Shown piece after piece: positions 61,501-64,000 of a stretch of 64,000 bases of DNA (position 1 is the stretch's first letter; each line of letters opens with the position of its first letter). The notes under the pieces were generated by a model. That model made no database searches and was not told the origin of the DNA. It saw nothing but the letters and a program-made list of their open reading frames with translations. The DNA is from Pampus argenteus. Its lineage: Eukaryota; Chordata; Actinopteri; Scombriformes; Stromateidae. The stretch spans positions 18,258,501 to 18,322,500 of the forward strand of contig CM072862.1 of assembly GCA_036937835.1 (NCBI GenBank). The letters are read 5' to 3'. The translations under genes were made by a program, and so were the position numbers.

Positions 61501-64000
61501 AGGAAGACGGTCACTTCAGGGTTCGAGACGTTGATCGTGATCAGCGCGTTCATGTTTTTATCCAACACAATGGTACTATTTATCAGTGATGGTGCATTTG
61601 AACGAGGCATGAAGATCTGGGGAAACAGGAGAAAGCAAGTTACTATTAATTACTATTAAAATCACTTAAGGAAATATAGCCCTGAATCAAATTTCACATC
61701 ACGCCAAAGATCATGCATTGCATATTAAGAAAAGGCACTTATCCTCTTGATAATACTTGGGAGATTAGATAAATATGTAGGACGATTGTAGGAGCTATGT
61801 AAAGTCTAAGGATGGACAGATCAAAATCTGATTTGATTATTTAAGGTTGCTTAAAATTTCAAAGAAACTGGAACAATGCCTCACAGGTGTTTTTTGGAGT
61901 AACCGTCGTCTTACGTGTGTTTGATATCAGTGGATCTCCTGGTTCTCCTCTACTTTGACGCTCCATGTGAACTGTGCATATTTGTATGCAATACAAATTA
62001 ATGAAAAATTGTTGTTGTTCTTCTTCTTCTTAGCAGGATATTTATCGATCATTCTCCCCAACACGATATTACTTGCTGCTTCTTTTCAAATGCCATTGAG
62101 GAGATTCACTACCCAGTACTGAGTTGTTTGCAAATTATGCACAATGATTTTGTGCCTTACAAAATGTCACCTGCACTTTCCCTGTTTGTTTGCCGCCAAC
62201 ACTCACGAAACATGAGGTCACATGTTTTAACGTTATCGCACTAATGCTACAAAATCCAGTGCACACGCTCATGAGCAGTATGTCTCATCACTGCTGTACC
62301 TCTACCATCTCTGACAGGTTTTCCAACTTAATATCTGAGACTCCATCGCTGAGCAGAAGGTTGCAAACAACTCCTGAGATGTTATCAGATGGATGGGGAT
62401 TCACCGATAATGTGGCCATCTAAAAGTAACAAACAACACAAACGTAAAAAAGGCTGTTGATGACAACAAAGACACAAAAACACAGACATTCACATGATCA
62501 TAACACACACACACACACCTGAGTGATGACAGTGCTGTACTTTCCAAGCTGAGACTGAAGCGCTGCATATGAGGGAAATTTGATGAACTCACCATCTTTC
62601 TCTGAACCCAGCACTATATCGCCAAGCTCAGCAGGTGTGTGACTAAGTGAAAATAAATGTGAAAATATATTTTTAAATGTATTTTTTGTTGCATTATAAG
62701 GTTATAAAGAGAATAAAACATTATTTAAATATATATATCAGGTGGTATTCTGAAATAAAATTCCAACCTGCTCTGATAGATATTGCCTGTTGGGTGCCTA
62801 ATTACAATGTCCTGATTAGTTGATGAACCCAGCAGCAGAGAAACTGTTCGAAAGATCTCAAATACTTGCTCAAATAAAGACTGGAAGGGAAAGAAATGCA
62901 TAATATTAATGTGTAGAAGTTCTTCAAGGTGGTCATACATTTTATTGAATCTTACTGTAGGGTTCGGGTTTGTCTGGATATCACATTTCTTCACTGAGAG
63001 AAGGAGGATGGCAGCACTACAGTTTATGATGTGACTGATGGTTTCATTGTTTTGTGAAGCAAATGTCGGAGTCAGTTTTTTTGTTGCATCTAACAAATAC
63101 TGAATGAATTTGTCCTGTGAGAGAGATGAGCAGACAGAATGCAATTTGTCATGACAAATAAAAGAGGTGCGTAACGTAATATCCACAGACTGTCCAAAGT
63201 ATACCCACCCTATTGTCATTCGTCGGCTCTCCTGCTTCCGTTTCCATTCGCAGGAGTTCTTTATCTGCTTCCTGTCTCAGAAAAAACAGCACTTGTTAAC
63301 TTTAACGTGTAAATTAACAAAAGGCTAGTTACCACCATTCATATTTTTTGCCATTTGTGAATCAAAAATTGATGATTCATCTCTCACCTGGAGAAGGTTG
63401 TCAATGTTTTCAACATTCAAAGCCATGGCATCTACACTCCTTTTGAGCCCTGAAATCAAAAAGCGGGTGTGTTAATGAAATAGAGATAAACAGCATTGAT
63501 GTTTGTTTCTTCTCCTGCATTGCTGTTGTTGATGTGACACATTATGTGTGATCTTACTTACGAGATCTGGTTGTGTGACTGGTCACTATAGTATTCTGTG
63601 AAGAAAACATGAAGAAACCTGAAAATTCAGTCCGGTTGTTTATGTAGCTTGTTACTGATTGTAAAAATGTATTTCTTACCTTTGTGCTGGATGAAGACTG
63701 GACATCTTTAAAACAAGAGTAAAAAGCATTATATTGAATGTTCAATATTACAATTTTTTTTTAAAAAGGGGACACTATAATAAACTTCACACAGTTGTTA
63801 TAAATGCAAGAAGAGCGAAATGAGAAAAAAGTCAGAAGGAAAGAAGGAGCGAGGGAAGGGGTTAAAGCAGTGATGAGCTGCCTACTGTGGGTGCAGAGGA
63901 AGCCACGTTTCTGGTTGCAATCAGATGTAGTGATGACCTGAAGAGGATTCAGCTTCATGTATGTGCAGTTGTCATTGGAAACGTCACCATTTTCTGTCAT
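55535..64000 (-). CDS. Polycystin-1-like protein (PKD1L2/PKD1L3 type), partial and apparently 3'-truncated
   Basis: Large membrane receptor-like protein of the polycystin-1 family. Its 5' end lies beyond the right edge. Twenty-one minus-strand exons join in frame (ranges given left to right): 63886-64000, 63680-63705, 63562-63595, 63388-63449, 63209-63271, 62956-63114, 62768-62880, 62519-62642, 62300-62419, 61397-61616, 60952-61130, 60631-60861, 60254-60355, 59639-59817, 59036-59182, 58730-58932, 58160-58347, 57754-57886, 57033-57228, 56709-56928, 56446-56530. That gives about 966 residues. Order: C-type lectin end (NCTYMKL, CNQKRGFLCTH), GAIN region, GPS (QCLCNHLTLFGSSFF), helix 1, PLAT domain (ITLLEDNHPGAQYNYLISVQ, WYINKVTIQDLQTHHVFHF), then helices 2-5 (FRDEHIWVSIVDPPSRSPFT, ITWHEFIVGVECGLLMFPIN, LLKPVAVEETEEIEQVL). 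A short exon 55535-55581 would add EQQDKCRRYSGRDTL and a stop. The TOP domain and helices 6-11 were not found. PKD1L3 is favoured because it neighbours IST1 in mammals. Confidence 0.85.
57310..57520. repeat. AATCGATT-type repeat fragment in polycystin-like intron
   Basis: GCAACAATTAGTTGATCTAC, GAAAATTAATCAGCAACTAT and TTAATTAATCATTG resemble the same high-copy fish repeat that is split in the mcee intron. Poly-A and poly-T tracts are embedded. Confidence 0.5.
60778..60834 (-). other. GPS autoproteolysis motif of the polycystin-like protein
   Basis: The minus-strand exon 60631-60861 encodes QCLCNHLTLFGSSFFVMPNY. It has the spaced cysteines and the HLT tripeptide at which GAIN domains self-cleave. 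The partner sequence with YWD and WS..GC lies in the preceding exon (ECLYWDVNRKMWSTDGCQ). Helix 1 follows within the same exon. Confidence 0.85.

Overview
This window is nuclear DNA from a ray-finned fish, most likely a spiny-rayed (percomorph) teleost. The coding genes are split by canonical GT-AG introns, the DNA is AT-rich with long microsatellites, and several interspersed repeats match families I know from percomorph genomes. No organelle, bacterial or viral genes were seen. All gene models were built by hand from splice signals, frame continuity and remembered protein families; no alignment was run.

Layout, left to right. Positions 1-16.9 kb hold bdnf. An upstream region carries 5' exons that resemble mammalian exon I (ends at 2226), exon II (RE1/NRSE silencer at 3004-3024) and exon IV (ends at 10008). 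They are spliced to a single coding exon at 15307-16137, which is followed by an AT-rich 3' UTR. Next comes lin7c (+, 19900-22473) with a long 3' UTR, then rplp2 (+, 29407-30871), fth1 (+, 34935-36619, with an iron-responsive element at 34143-34176), mcee (-, 38369-40666), mphosph10 (+, 40765-45602) and ist1 (+, 47301-50928). The last gene is a polycystin-1-like gene (-, from the right edge down to about 55.5 kb).

The genes do not form an operon-like unit. They are a conserved teleost neighbourhood that joins blocks found apart in mammals: BDNF-LIN7C, RPLP2, FTH1, MCEE/MPHOSPH10 and IST1/PKD1L3. mcee and mphosph10 share a divergent promoter, with start codons only 98 bp apart. Perfect CRE palindromes (TGACGTCA) lie in the bdnf upstream region, the fth1 promoter and the ist1 promoter.

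Points most worth a second look: the bdnf regulatory architecture (RE1, an exon I ATG abutting its donor, an exon IV-like block); an in-frame 33-nt candidate microexon in ist1; the polycystin-1-like gene, whose polycystin (TOP) domain and last six membrane helices cannot be found before ist1; two strong hairpin-forming palindromes; and nested percomorph repeats inside mcee.
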